Assembly: GCA_019454665.1 (NCBI GenBank) | Contig: JACFNW010000091.1 | Coordinates: 1,249-7,730 of the forward strand | Source: Fimbriimonadaceae bacterium | GTDB taxonomy: Bacteria > Armatimonadota > Fimbriimonadia > Fimbriimonadales > Fimbriimonadaceae | Direction of reading: 5' to 3' | DNA: 6,482 bases | Shown here: piece after piece, positions 1 through 5,138 of the stretch | Layout: each line of letters begins with the position of its first letter | Position numbering within the stretch: the stretch's first letter is position 1 | The notes under the pieces: model-generated | The model's input: only the letters and a program-made list of their open reading frames with translations | Told to the model about the DNA's origin: nothing | The model's database searches: none | Program-made: the position numbers and the translations under genes

Positions 1-228
1 GGCGCCGGGTGCGAACGGCGCGTAAACGTAGTGCTTGGTGTGCGCGAGCGGCATCCGATCGATCCACGTCGTCCGCACGTCGCGACCCTTCAAGAACGGA
101 TAGGCGGCTGGGTTGAACTGGCTGGTGAAGATCGGGCCATCGTACAGTTCGCAGACGTGGCGGAACATCTCCTCGGCTCCGCCGAACACGGCCATCCAAT
201 CGTGGACCAGCGCGTACCGGTGTGCCAT
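1..228 (-). CDS. Glycosyltransferase, family-4-like N-terminal domain (partial)
   Basis: The first 76 codons of a gene read leftward from an ATG at 228-226 and leave the window still open. The N-terminus has the pattern of GT-B sugar transferases of the GT4/WbaZ mannosyltransferase kind: ALVHDW at residues 6-11, then FGGAEE at 15-20 (the usual VHDWL..GGAE nucleotide-sugar transferase start). It continues with a segment on a place-of-origin theme (PIFTSQFNP, 32-40) and GRDVRTTWIDRMP (48-60), which matches the 'G.dVrts.lqrlP' stretch of these enzymes. The expected role is transfer of a sugar from an activated donor to a cell-surface polysaccharide or lipid-linked glycan in the cytoplasm; donor and acceptor cannot be told. 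The ATG overlaps the glyQ stop by one base (TGATG), so translation is probably coupled to glyQ. The catalytic C-terminal half lies outside the window. Confidence 0.8.
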   Translation of the reverse strand, partial: MAHRYALVHDWMAVFGGAEEMFRHVCELYDGPIFTSQFNPAAYPFLKGRDVRTTWIDRMPLAHTKHYVYAPFAPGA

Positions 229-1172
229 CACGCGGAAGCGGTCGTCTTGAACTGCTCCACGTACCGCAAGCAGCACGCCCGCACGCGTGCACGGATGCGG
301 TTGATGTAGGCCGCGCGTTGCTGCGCACTGACGGCGCCGCGAGCGTCGAGCAGGTTGAACACGTGCGAAGCCTTCAAGGCGAAATCGTAGGCGGGATAGA
401 CGAGCGCCATCGGCCCTGCGTCAGCCGGAACGTTGGACTCGGTTGGCTCCGTGGTCAGGATGCCCAAGTCGCCGTTCCAGTAGACGGGGGTTTCGATGAT
501 GCGCTTGCTCTCGGCCTCGAACATGTCGAAGAGTTGGCTCAGCATGGCCGTATCGGCGACTTCGAAGTTGTAGACGTTGTGCTGCATCTCCAACTGCCAC
601 TCGGCCTTGCGGTAGCTGGTCGCCTCGTTCCACATCAGGTCCTCCCAGAACGAGTGCTGGTTGTTGAGCATCAAGCCCAGCCGCTCGGGACCATAGGTGA
701 TTTCGACGCAAACGGGGTCGCACTCGATGCCGCCCATCTGCTGGAAGAACGTGAACTGGGTGATCTCGGTGCCGTCCAGCCAAACCTCCCAGCCAACGCC
801 GCTTGCGCCGATGCTGGGCGACTCCCAGTCGTCCTCGACCAAGCGCACGTCGTTCTTCTTCGTGTCGAACCCGAGCGCGTTCAGCGAGCCCATGTACAGG
901 TCCACGATGTCGTCCGGACTCGGCTTCATGATGACTTGATACTGGTAGTAGCGCTGGTTCCGCATGGGGTTGCGCGTGTACCGGCCATCGGCGGGGCGGC
1001 GAGAAGGCTGGACGTAGGCGACGTTCCACGGCTCGGGTCCCAGACTGCGCAGCGATGTGGCGGGGTGCATCGTGCCCGCGCCGACCTCCATGTCGTACGG
1101 CTGCACGATCATGCAACCCTTCGACGCCCAATAGGCGTTGAGGCGTTCGACGAGGTCCTGGAGCGTGGTCAC
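228..1172 (-). CDS. glyQ: Glycyl-tRNA synthetase alpha subunit
   Basis: Catalytic alpha subunit of the bacterial alpha2-beta2 glycyl-tRNA synthetase, which activates glycine with ATP and charges tRNA-Gly. The 314 residues (family about 290-310) carry the family's signatures in order: QPYDMEVGAGTMHPAT (24-39), GPEPWNVAYVQPSRRPADGRY (from 45), YQYQVIMKPSP (76-86), and WEVWLDGTEITQFTFFQQ (from 128) followed by MGGIECDPVCVEITYGPERL. The frame is open further upstream to about 1298, but homology begins at TLQDLVERLNAYW, right after the GTG at 1172-1170. That GTG has TACAAT exactly 6 nt upstream and no Shine-Dalgarno sequence, so it is taken as the start of a leaderless message. The usual partner glyS (beta subunit) does not follow; a glycosyltransferase overlaps the stop instead. 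The beta subunit is presumably encoded elsewhere. Identity is certain; the start is likely. Confidence 0.96.
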   Translation of the reverse strand: MTTLQDLVERLNAYWASKGCMIVQPYDMEVGAGTMHPATSLRSLGPEPWNVAYVQPSRRPADGRYTRNPMRNQRYYQYQVIMKPSPDDIVDLYMGSLNALGFDTKKNDVRLVEDDWESPSIGASGVGWEVWLDGTEITQFTFFQQMGGIECDPVCVEITYGPERLGLMLNNQHSFWEDLMWNEATSYRKAEWQLEMQHNVYNFEVADTAMLSQLFDMFEAESKRIIETPVYWNGDLGILTTEPTESNVPADAGPMALVYPAYDFALKASHVFNLLDARGAVSAQQRAAYINRIRARVRACCLRYVEQFKTTASA

Positions 1173-1206
1173 GCCACCATTGTACTTGGCGGTCAGATCC
1201 CGGCAA
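1173..1206 (-). promoter_or_regulatory. Leaderless promoter of glyQ
   Basis: On the minus strand, TTGCCG (1206-1201, four of six matches to TTGACA) is followed after 16 nt by TACAAT (1184-1179, five of six matches to TATAAT), then GGTGGC, then the GTG start of glyQ. With a 6-nt gap the expected transcription start falls on or next to the start codon, so the mRNA would have no 5' leader. Inferred from sequence only; this is the best matched promoter of the set. Confidence 0.6.
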
Positions 1207-1247
1207 TTCTCCTTAGAGGTCGCCCGCGCCACGGGCCGATCATTCCG

Positions 1248-1254
1248 GGTGAGG
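1248..1254 (+). promoter_or_regulatory. Weak ribosome-binding site of the TPR gene
   Basis: GGTGAGG lies 4 nt before GTG 1259 and 7 nt before an in-frame TTG at 1262. It resembles a Shine-Dalgarno sequence only partly (GAGG core). No TAnAnT element sits 6 nt before any candidate start of this gene, so unlike its neighbours it seems to have a leader and use a ribosome-binding site. The promoter itself was not identified in the short gap shared with glyQ. Confidence 0.35.
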
Positions 1255-1258
1255 CTTT

Positions 1259-2131
1259 GTGTTGACTCTCCCCTTTCGAAGACGTGGACGAATGGCACCG
1301 CTCGACATGGCCGAAGCGGCTTGGGCGCGTGGCGACCTGGAACAAGCGGCCCACGGGTACGAGATTCACCTTCGACGCGCTGGTCCTTCGGACGACGTGG
1401 CCTACCCTCGCCGACAAGCGCTGCGGTGCCTGACGGCCATCGGCGAGCGCGCCCTGGATTTGGGCGATGTCGGTGCCGCGGTGAAGGCCTTTGTGCGTGC
1501 CGTGGCCCTCGGCCCGGCCTACCCCGACCTCAAACGGAAGCTCGCAGCGGCGCTGGCGGCCAGCGGTCAACACAAGGAGGCGCGGCGCCTGCTGGATCTG
1601 GCGATCGAGGCCAACCCAGGCTATGCGTTCGCACGCGTGGACCGGGCCGTGATGGATTTTGCCGCTGGCTACTGCGAGGAGGCCTTGCACGAGATCGAGG
1701 AGGCTTGTCGCTTGGAACCCAAGCTTCGCCACGAACGGCTTCAGGCCGCCCGAGCGGCCTACGGCCGAGGGAACACCCAAGCGGCGCTGATCAACCTCCG
1801 CCACGTGGTGCCAACGGGTCGGAATCCCGCCGACTTCTTTACCGACGTGGGCGACGAATTGGTCTCCCGGGGGCGGCCCGAACTGGCTGTGTCCGAGTAC
1901 CGTCGGGCGCTGGCGGTCGAGCCGCTGTACGTGGACACGCGCTTGCGGCTGGCTCGGGCGCTCCATGCCTGCGGGCAAACGCTGGAGGCTGTCATCGAAG
2001 CGCAGAAGTGCCTGGAAGCGAACCCACGGTACGACGAGGCGCGAGCGTTGTTGGCTCAGTGGGCGGACCCGTCGCGCCCCCAAGAGAGCGTCCTCCGTGC
2101 GATGGTCGAGCCCATGCCCCGGGCGGGCTGA
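1259..2131 (+). CDS. TPR-repeat protein
   Basis: A 290-residue soluble protein made almost wholly of helical tetratricopeptide-like repeats. The clearest repeats are near 56-87 (ALDLGDVGAAVKAFVRAVALGP), 91-121 (AALAASGQHKEARRLLDLAI, then EANP), 193-223 (GDELVSRGRPELAVSEYRRA, then LAVEP) and 227-257 (ARALHACGQTLEAVIEAQKC, then LEANP). Weaker units lie at 17-40 and 124-154. Each shows the G/A-x-Y/A...A...P spacing of TPRs. There is no signal peptide, membrane segment or fused enzyme domain, so the likely role is a protein-interaction scaffold; the partner is unknown. The start is uncertain: GTG 1259 has a weak GTGAGG upstream, while ATG 1292 and ATG 1307 would remove only the basic, non-repeat N-terminus (LPFRRRGR). 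It is transcribed divergently from glyQ, with an 86-nt gap, and no terminator is evident after it. The repeat fold is secure; the function is not known. Confidence 0.88.
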   Translation: MLTLPFRRRGRMAPLDMAEAAWARGDLEQAAHGYEIHLRRAGPSDDVAYPRRQALRCLTAIGERALDLGDVGAAVKAFVRAVALGPAYPDLKRKLAAALAASGQHKEARRLLDLAIEANPGYAFARVDRAVMDFAAGYCEEALHEIEEACRLEPKLRHERLQAARAAYGRGNTQAALINLRHVVPTGRNPADFFTDVGDELVSRGRPELAVSEYRRALAVEPLYVDTRLRLARALHACGQTLEAVIEAQKCLEANPRYDEARALLAQWADPSRPQESVLRAMVEPMPRAG

Positions 2132-2177
2132 GCATCATATTGGGTCAGCGGGTCGTCCGAATGGGCGAAGCGCTTGA

Positions 2178-2189
2178 TAGACTTGGCCC
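2178..2189 (+). promoter_or_regulatory. Leaderless -10 element of the HTH gene
   Basis: TAGACT (2178-2183, four of six to TATAAT) is followed by six bases and then ATG 2190. There is no Shine-Dalgarno sequence before the ATG. No convincing -35 was found 16-18 nt upstream, so the call rests on the hexamer, its spacing and the same arrangement at three other genes in the window. Confidence 0.5.
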
Positions 2190-2522
2190 ATGGATGATTT
2201 GAGAGGTCCGACCCCCAGCAGCGGCAACGTGTTTGCCGATCTCGGCTTTGCCAACCCCGAGGAGGAACTGGCCAAATGCAAGCTGGTGAGCGCTGTGGCC
2301 GAGGTCATTCGGGAGCGGCGGCTCGCTCAAACGAAGGTGGCCGAGCTGATTGGGGTCGATCAGCCCACCGTGTCCAGACTCTTGCGCGGGCGCACGGAAG
2401 GCTTCACCTGCGACCGTCTGATGAGGCTGCTCAACCAACTGGGCCAGGACGTCGAGATCTCCGTCACGCCCAAGCGCAGCGAGGAAGCGCGAGTCAGTGT
2501 GTCCCTCAAGCACACCCTGTAA
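2190..2522 (+). CDS. Solitary HigA/XRE-family helix-turn-helix protein
   Basis: A 110-residue DNA-binding protein of the XRE type that usually serves as antitoxin to HigB/RelE (gp49-like) toxins. The family's N-terminal pattern is clear: SSGNVFADLGFANPEEELAK (10-29). A Cro/CI-type helix-turn-helix follows at about 33-68, with VAELIGVDQPTVSRLLRGR holding the turn and recognition helix, and then the typical tail TCDRLMRLLNQLGQDVEISV (73-92). Such proteins bind DNA as dimers and repress transcription. The usual partner toxin, normally the gene immediately upstream or downstream, is absent: 58 nt separate this gene from the TPR gene and 187 nt of non-coding DNA follow it. It is therefore an orphan antitoxin-like regulator, which may control itself or a neighbour such as the DnaA-like gene (inference). 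The ATG is supported by TAGACT six bases upstream. The family call is strong; the target is unknown. Confidence 0.88.
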   Translation: MDDLRGPTPSSGNVFADLGFANPEEELAKCKLVSAVAEVIRERRLAQTKVAELIGVDQPTVSRLLRGRTEGFTCDRLMRLLNQLGQDVEISVTPKRSEEARVSVSLKHTL

Positions 2523-2709
2523 CCGACCCCGAAACCAGGGTCCCTTGTGGAAAACTTGGGGGTAAGGGGAGTTTCCGTGAAAACGTGCTTGGCGAAGAAA
2601 ACGAGAGATTGTGCGAGGATGGGGAATCTGGTTGAAGCTAGAGAACGCCTATATCGGCCCTTTGACGGCCCTTGACGACCAACGTCCAGATTCTTAACAA
2701 TAGTTCAGG
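2523..2709 (+). other. Intergenic region with DnaA-box-like word, before the DnaA-like gene
   Basis: This 187-nt stretch contains no supported gene and is purine-rich and less GC-rich than its surroundings. TGTGGAAAA at 2547-2555 is the reverse complement of TTTTCCACA, one mismatch from the consensus DnaA box TTATCCACA. A looser related word, CGTGAAAAC, lies at 2577-2585. Two TTGACG copies start 10 nt apart at 2662 and 2672; the second fits a promoter -35. CCAGGGTCCCTTG at 2537-2549 is a short imperfect palindrome but has no T-run, so it is not a convincing terminator. The region could be a regulatory region or, less likely, a remnant or minimal replication origin. One near-consensus box is weak evidence. 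Confidence 0.35.
2672..2701 (+). promoter_or_regulatory. Promoter of the DnaA-like gene
   Basis: TTGACG (2672-2677, five of six to TTGACA) is separated by 18 nt from AACAAT (2696-2701, four of six to TATAAT). The predicted transcription start is at about 2708-2710, coinciding with a TTG codon in frame with the DnaA-like protein and 18 nt before its first ATG. The message would therefore be leaderless (TTG) or have a very short leader (ATG 2728). Sequence inference only. Confidence 0.5.
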
Positions 2710-3756
2710 TTGCTGGGTGGCAACCGGATGGCCGTGCCGCATCAATCCGCTCTCGAATCTGGGGTCCGTCTCCCGAACCACGAAGCCGATGGGAACGCTT
2801 CGGTTCGCTTGTCGGACGTGTTGTTCCAGTCGGGCGTCAAAGGGTTCCAAGCTCTTGCTCCGCTTCCCAGCAATGTCGAAGCCATCGAAGCCGCGATGGC
2901 CTTCGCGGCGTGCCACCGACCCCACGTGGCTCTGTTCGGGCCCAGTGGGTGGGGCAAGAGCCACCTTCTGCACGCCGCCCACGACCGGCTGCAAGCGCTC
3001 GGCCTGCGTCCGAGACTGGTGGCCGCTTCGGAGTGGGCAGGCGACGCCGCACGCCACGCCTCCGACGAACCGCTCCTTCTGGACAACCTGCAGGACTGCC
3101 TGCGGCAACCACGGCTCAAACAGGTGATGCGCCTCGAACTGGAGCGTCGCGTGCGCTCCGGTGGCCCGACCTTGGTGGCCGTGACGGCCCAGCGGTTCGA
3201 TCGCGAGTGCCGTTCGCTTCTGCCCCGCTTGCGCGAGTGGTTGGTCGAGATGATCCAACCTCCCACCGTCGAAGAACGAGAACTCATCGTCCGCCAGATG
3301 GCGTTCGCCGAGAACCTCGTGCTCTCCGATGCCCTGGTCTCGGTCCTCGCGGCACGTTTGGGCGGCGACGGCCGTACGTTGCTCGGCTCGCTGAAGCGCC
3401 TCCGGCTGGCCGGCGAGCACTGGTCCACCGGGGCGGCGACGCTCCGGGCGCTCGGGCTGCTCAACCCGTTCTTTGCCGATCAAAGCAGTTGGGACCTGCG
3501 CGAGCACATCCACCGGACCGTCTCGCGCGAATCGGCGGGTTCGGACGTTGCGCCGCAACCGATTTCCACGTACTTGATGATGAGGTACGCCCAACTCCCC
3601 GAAGACCAGATCGCCCTGTTCTATCGGCAGCGCCCTTCGGACGTCTACGCGTCCGTGGTCGCGCTGGAGGGCCGCCGCGAACAGGACCCGAAGCTCACCG
3701 CACAGGTCTCCCGACTGGCGATCCGCGTCGTCGAGTCGCTGCAGGACGAGAACTGA
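2710..3756 (+). CDS. Divergent DnaA-like AAA+ ATPase lacking the DNA-recognition signature
   Basis: Resembles domains III and IV of the replication initiator DnaA but is short (348 residues from TTG 2710, or 342 from ATG 2728; DnaA is usually about 450) and has no domain I/II. Residues 52-92 carry the ATPase start LPSNVEAIEAAMAFA and Walker A GPSGWGKSHLL (77-87), as in DnaA's GxxGxGKTHLL. The Walker B equivalent is LLLDNLQD (122-129), with Asn where DnaA has a second Asp. An arginine-finger-like R173 precedes MIQPPTVEER (181-190), matching DnaA's DIxPPDxETR. R222 in GRTLLGSLKRL aligns with the sensor II arginine. Residues 283-343 align with the domain IV helices (ISTYLMMRYAQLPEDQIALF; later EQDPKLTAQVSRL), but the DnaA-box-reading GGRDHTTV stretch has become YRQRPSDV (305-312). 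The fold should bind ATP and may oligomerise or interact with DnaA, as Hda does; DnaA-box binding is doubtful. A long-diverged initiator cannot be excluded. No dnaN is adjacent. Confidence 0.8.
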   Translation: MLGGNRMAVPHQSALESGVRLPNHEADGNASVRLSDVLFQSGVKGFQALAPLPSNVEAIEAAMAFAACHRPHVALFGPSGWGKSHLLHAAHDRLQALGLRPRLVAASEWAGDAARHASDEPLLLDNLQDCLRQPRLKQVMRLELERRVRSGGPTLVAVTAQRFDRECRSLLPRLREWLVEMIQPPTVEERELIVRQMAFAENLVLSDALVSVLAARLGGDGRTLLGSLKRLRLAGEHWSTGAATLRALGLLNPFFADQSSWDLREHIHRTVSRESAGSDVAPQPISTYLMMRYAQLPEDQIALFYRQRPSDVYASVVALEGRREQDPKLTAQVSRLAIRVVESLQDEN

Positions 3757-3819
3757 ACGGACCCCGGTAGGAGAAACCTGTCAAGAGTGCCAGTTACGGT
3801 TTTTCAACCGGGTGCTGAA

Positions 3820-3831
3820 TAGACAAGTACA
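3820..3831 (+). promoter_or_regulatory. Leaderless -10 element of the GGDEF gene
   Basis: TAGACA (3820-3825) is followed by six bases and then GTG 3832. The five bases TAGAC and the spacing are the same as before the HTH gene at 2178. No Shine-Dalgarno sequence lies near this GTG and no good -35 was found; an AGGAG at 3769-3773 is far too distant. Confidence 0.5.
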
Positions 3832-5124
3832 GTGCATCCCGTCATTGATCTAGAACTGGTATATGCGTGTGTCACTCCGCGAGATCGCGTGAGGACGGCC
3901 CGCGAAACCATGCGGGACAAGGGCCTCAGGCGCATCGGCGTGGTCGAGGGCGATCGCCTGGTGGGCGTGATCGGGCTGGACAACGTCGCCGAGGCGCCGG
4001 ACGATTCGCCTGTGTTCCGCTACATGAACGGGGAGCCGACCACGATGCCGCCCGACACACCCGTGCGCGAAGCCAGCAGGATGTTCATCGAGAAGAACCT
4101 GGACGCCATCCCCGTCGCCTCGGACGAGAAGTTCTACGGGTTCGTCACGTCCGCACTCCTCTTGCAGGAAATGGGCCGGTCGTGGGACCCCCTGACCGAG
4201 CTCAGTTGGAGCGACACGCTTCGCAGTTGGGGCGTCAGCCAGCTCAAGAGGGGCCACGAGATCAGCATCGTCTTCATTGACCTCGACGGGTTTGGCAAGT
4301 TCAACAAGAAGCTCGGCCACGTCACCGGCGACCGCGTGCTCAAGCGCGTGGCCCAGGAACTCCGCGATCTCATCAACCCCGAGCGCGACATCCTGGTCCG
4401 TTATGGTGGCGACGAATTCGCTATCGGCACGTTGCGCAACCGTGATATGGCTCTGGCCTTTGCGAAGCATCTGGAGCGATCCGTCGCCGACAGTTTGGCC
4501 GGCGAGTTCGACGAGCCCGTGACGATCAGCGTGGGCACCTGGGGCGGCAAGCGCTCGAAGGAACGCGACAACGTCCACTACGAGGCGACGCTCGACGCTC
4601 TGATCAACTTGGCCTCGAAACACTGCCAGTCGCTCAAAACGCAGAAGCAGCTCAGCGTGGCGACCCACCTCACCGATGCCGAATCCACGACCACGGTCGA
4701 GGGCAATTCGATCGGCATTGTCGCCGTCTCGGTGGACGAGAGCGCGCCGTTCTCGCCCGCCGCAGTCCAACTGTGCGCCGTTTCTACGGGTGTTCATCGT
4801 CAAGGGGGACGGGTGAGCATCGAGTCGGTGTGTCTGGCCACGCTCAAAGCCCTGGAAGGGCTCATGTCGGGCGTGCAATGCGTGCTGGACCGCATCTCGC
4901 TCGAAGGCGCGCCCGGGGGCGAGTGGGTCGTCCGGGTGACGGGCCTGCTCCGGTCGTTTGGACGCGAGATTCCGGTCGAAGCCGCCGAGATCGTTGGGAC
5001 CGACATGCCGATGGCCGCCGCGCGGGCCACGGTCGCCGCCTTTGCCGGCAAAGACGCCGCAAGGGTGATGGGTGTGGAAGACTCTGCCGACGAGTTCGCC
5101 AACGGCGAGTATGCGGACGCCTGA
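3832..5124 (+). CDS. CBS-pair diguanylate cyclase (GGDEF) with extra C-terminal domain
   Basis: A 430-residue cytoplasmic signalling protein without membrane segments. Residues 6-113 form two CBS motifs (RTARETMRDKGLRRIGVVEG then LVGVIGLDNV; VREASRMFIEKNLDAIPVAS then FYGFVTSALL), which usually sense adenine nucleotides. A GGDEF domain follows at about 118-270: DPLTEL at 119-124, metal-site FIDLDGFGKFN (148-158), LGHVTGD (161-167) and an intact GGDEF (192-196). It probably condenses two GTP into cyclic di-GMP. Some usual positions differ: the DxLTxLxNR motif reads DPLTELSWS, the Asp of NDxxGH is Lys, and the RxxD inhibitory site upstream of GGDEF is PERD, so product inhibition is probably lost. 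Residues about 290-410 form an alpha/beta domain I do not recognise, ending in MAAARATVAAFAGKD. GTG 3832 is chosen because the first CBS motif begins just after it and TAGACA stands six bases upstream. Activity is likely but inferred. Confidence 0.9.
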   Translation: MHPVIDLELVYACVTPRDRVRTARETMRDKGLRRIGVVEGDRLVGVIGLDNVAEAPDDSPVFRYMNGEPTTMPPDTPVREASRMFIEKNLDAIPVASDEKFYGFVTSALLLQEMGRSWDPLTELSWSDTLRSWGVSQLKRGHEISIVFIDLDGFGKFNKKLGHVTGDRVLKRVAQELRDLINPERDILVRYGGDEFAIGTLRNRDMALAFAKHLERSVADSLAGEFDEPVTISVGTWGGKRSKERDNVHYEATLDALINLASKHCQSLKTQKQLSVATHLTDAESTTTVEGNSIGIVAVSVDESAPFSPAAVQLCAVSTGVHRQGGRVSIESVCLATLKALEGLMSGVQCVLDRISLEGAPGGEWVVRVTGLLRSFGREIPVEAAEIVGTDMPMAAARATVAAFAGKDAARVMGVEDSADEFANGEYADA

Positions 5125-5126
5125 GC

Positions 5127-5138
5127 TAAACTCGCGGC
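5127..5138 (+). promoter_or_regulatory. Leaderless -10 element of the serine hydrolase gene
   Basis: TAAACT (5127-5132, four of six to TATAAT) lies just after the GGDEF stop codon and six bases before GTG 5139. Its first three bases are also an in-frame TAA that blocks any longer start for the hydrolase. No Shine-Dalgarno sequence or clear -35 was seen. The gene may have its own promoter even though only 14 nt separate it from the upstream stop. Confidence 0.5.

Noticed and set aside
1194..1214. AAGGAG on the minus strand (1214-1209) as ribosome-binding site for a CTG start of glyQ at 1196
   Set aside because: The spacing is 12 nt, CTG starts are rare, and glyQ homology begins only after GTG 1172, which has a well spaced TACAAT. 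The AAGGAG would lie upstream of the -35.
222..1265. Long open frame on the plus strand opposite glyQ
   Set aside because: It is the antisense shadow of a certain gene in GC-rich DNA, with a low-complexity His/Val/Leu/Arg translation and no recognisable motif.
2550..2577. Inverted repeat GGAAAAC / GTTTCC in the intergenic region
   Set aside because: It needs a bulge and a 15-nt purine-rich loop; too weak to call an operator or terminator.
2709..2724. GTTGC-TGGGTG-GCAAC hairpin over the TTG start of the DnaA-like gene
   Set aside because: A 5-bp stem is easily found by chance in such sequence, and the TTG start itself is uncertain.
2638..3594. Long minus-strand open frame opposite the DnaA-like gene
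   Set aside because: Its translation has no family motifs, while the plus frame has Walker A, the sensor motif and domain IV alignment.
3797..3810. CGGTT-TTTC-AACCG hairpin after the DnaA-like gene as a terminator
   Set aside because: The stem is only 5 bp and no T-run follows on the plus strand, so it is not a convincing intrinsic terminator.
3769..3822. AGGAG followed by a tiny frame (GTG 3787 to TAG 3822, 11 codons) as a leader peptide
   Set aside because: The spacing of 13 nt is too long, the frame is very short, and the TAG is explained as part of the -10 element of the next gene.
3850..4878. Long minus-strand open frame opposite the GGDEF gene
   Set aside because: It mirrors codons of the CBS-GGDEF frame, whose motifs are unambiguous; the composition is typical of an antisense shadow.
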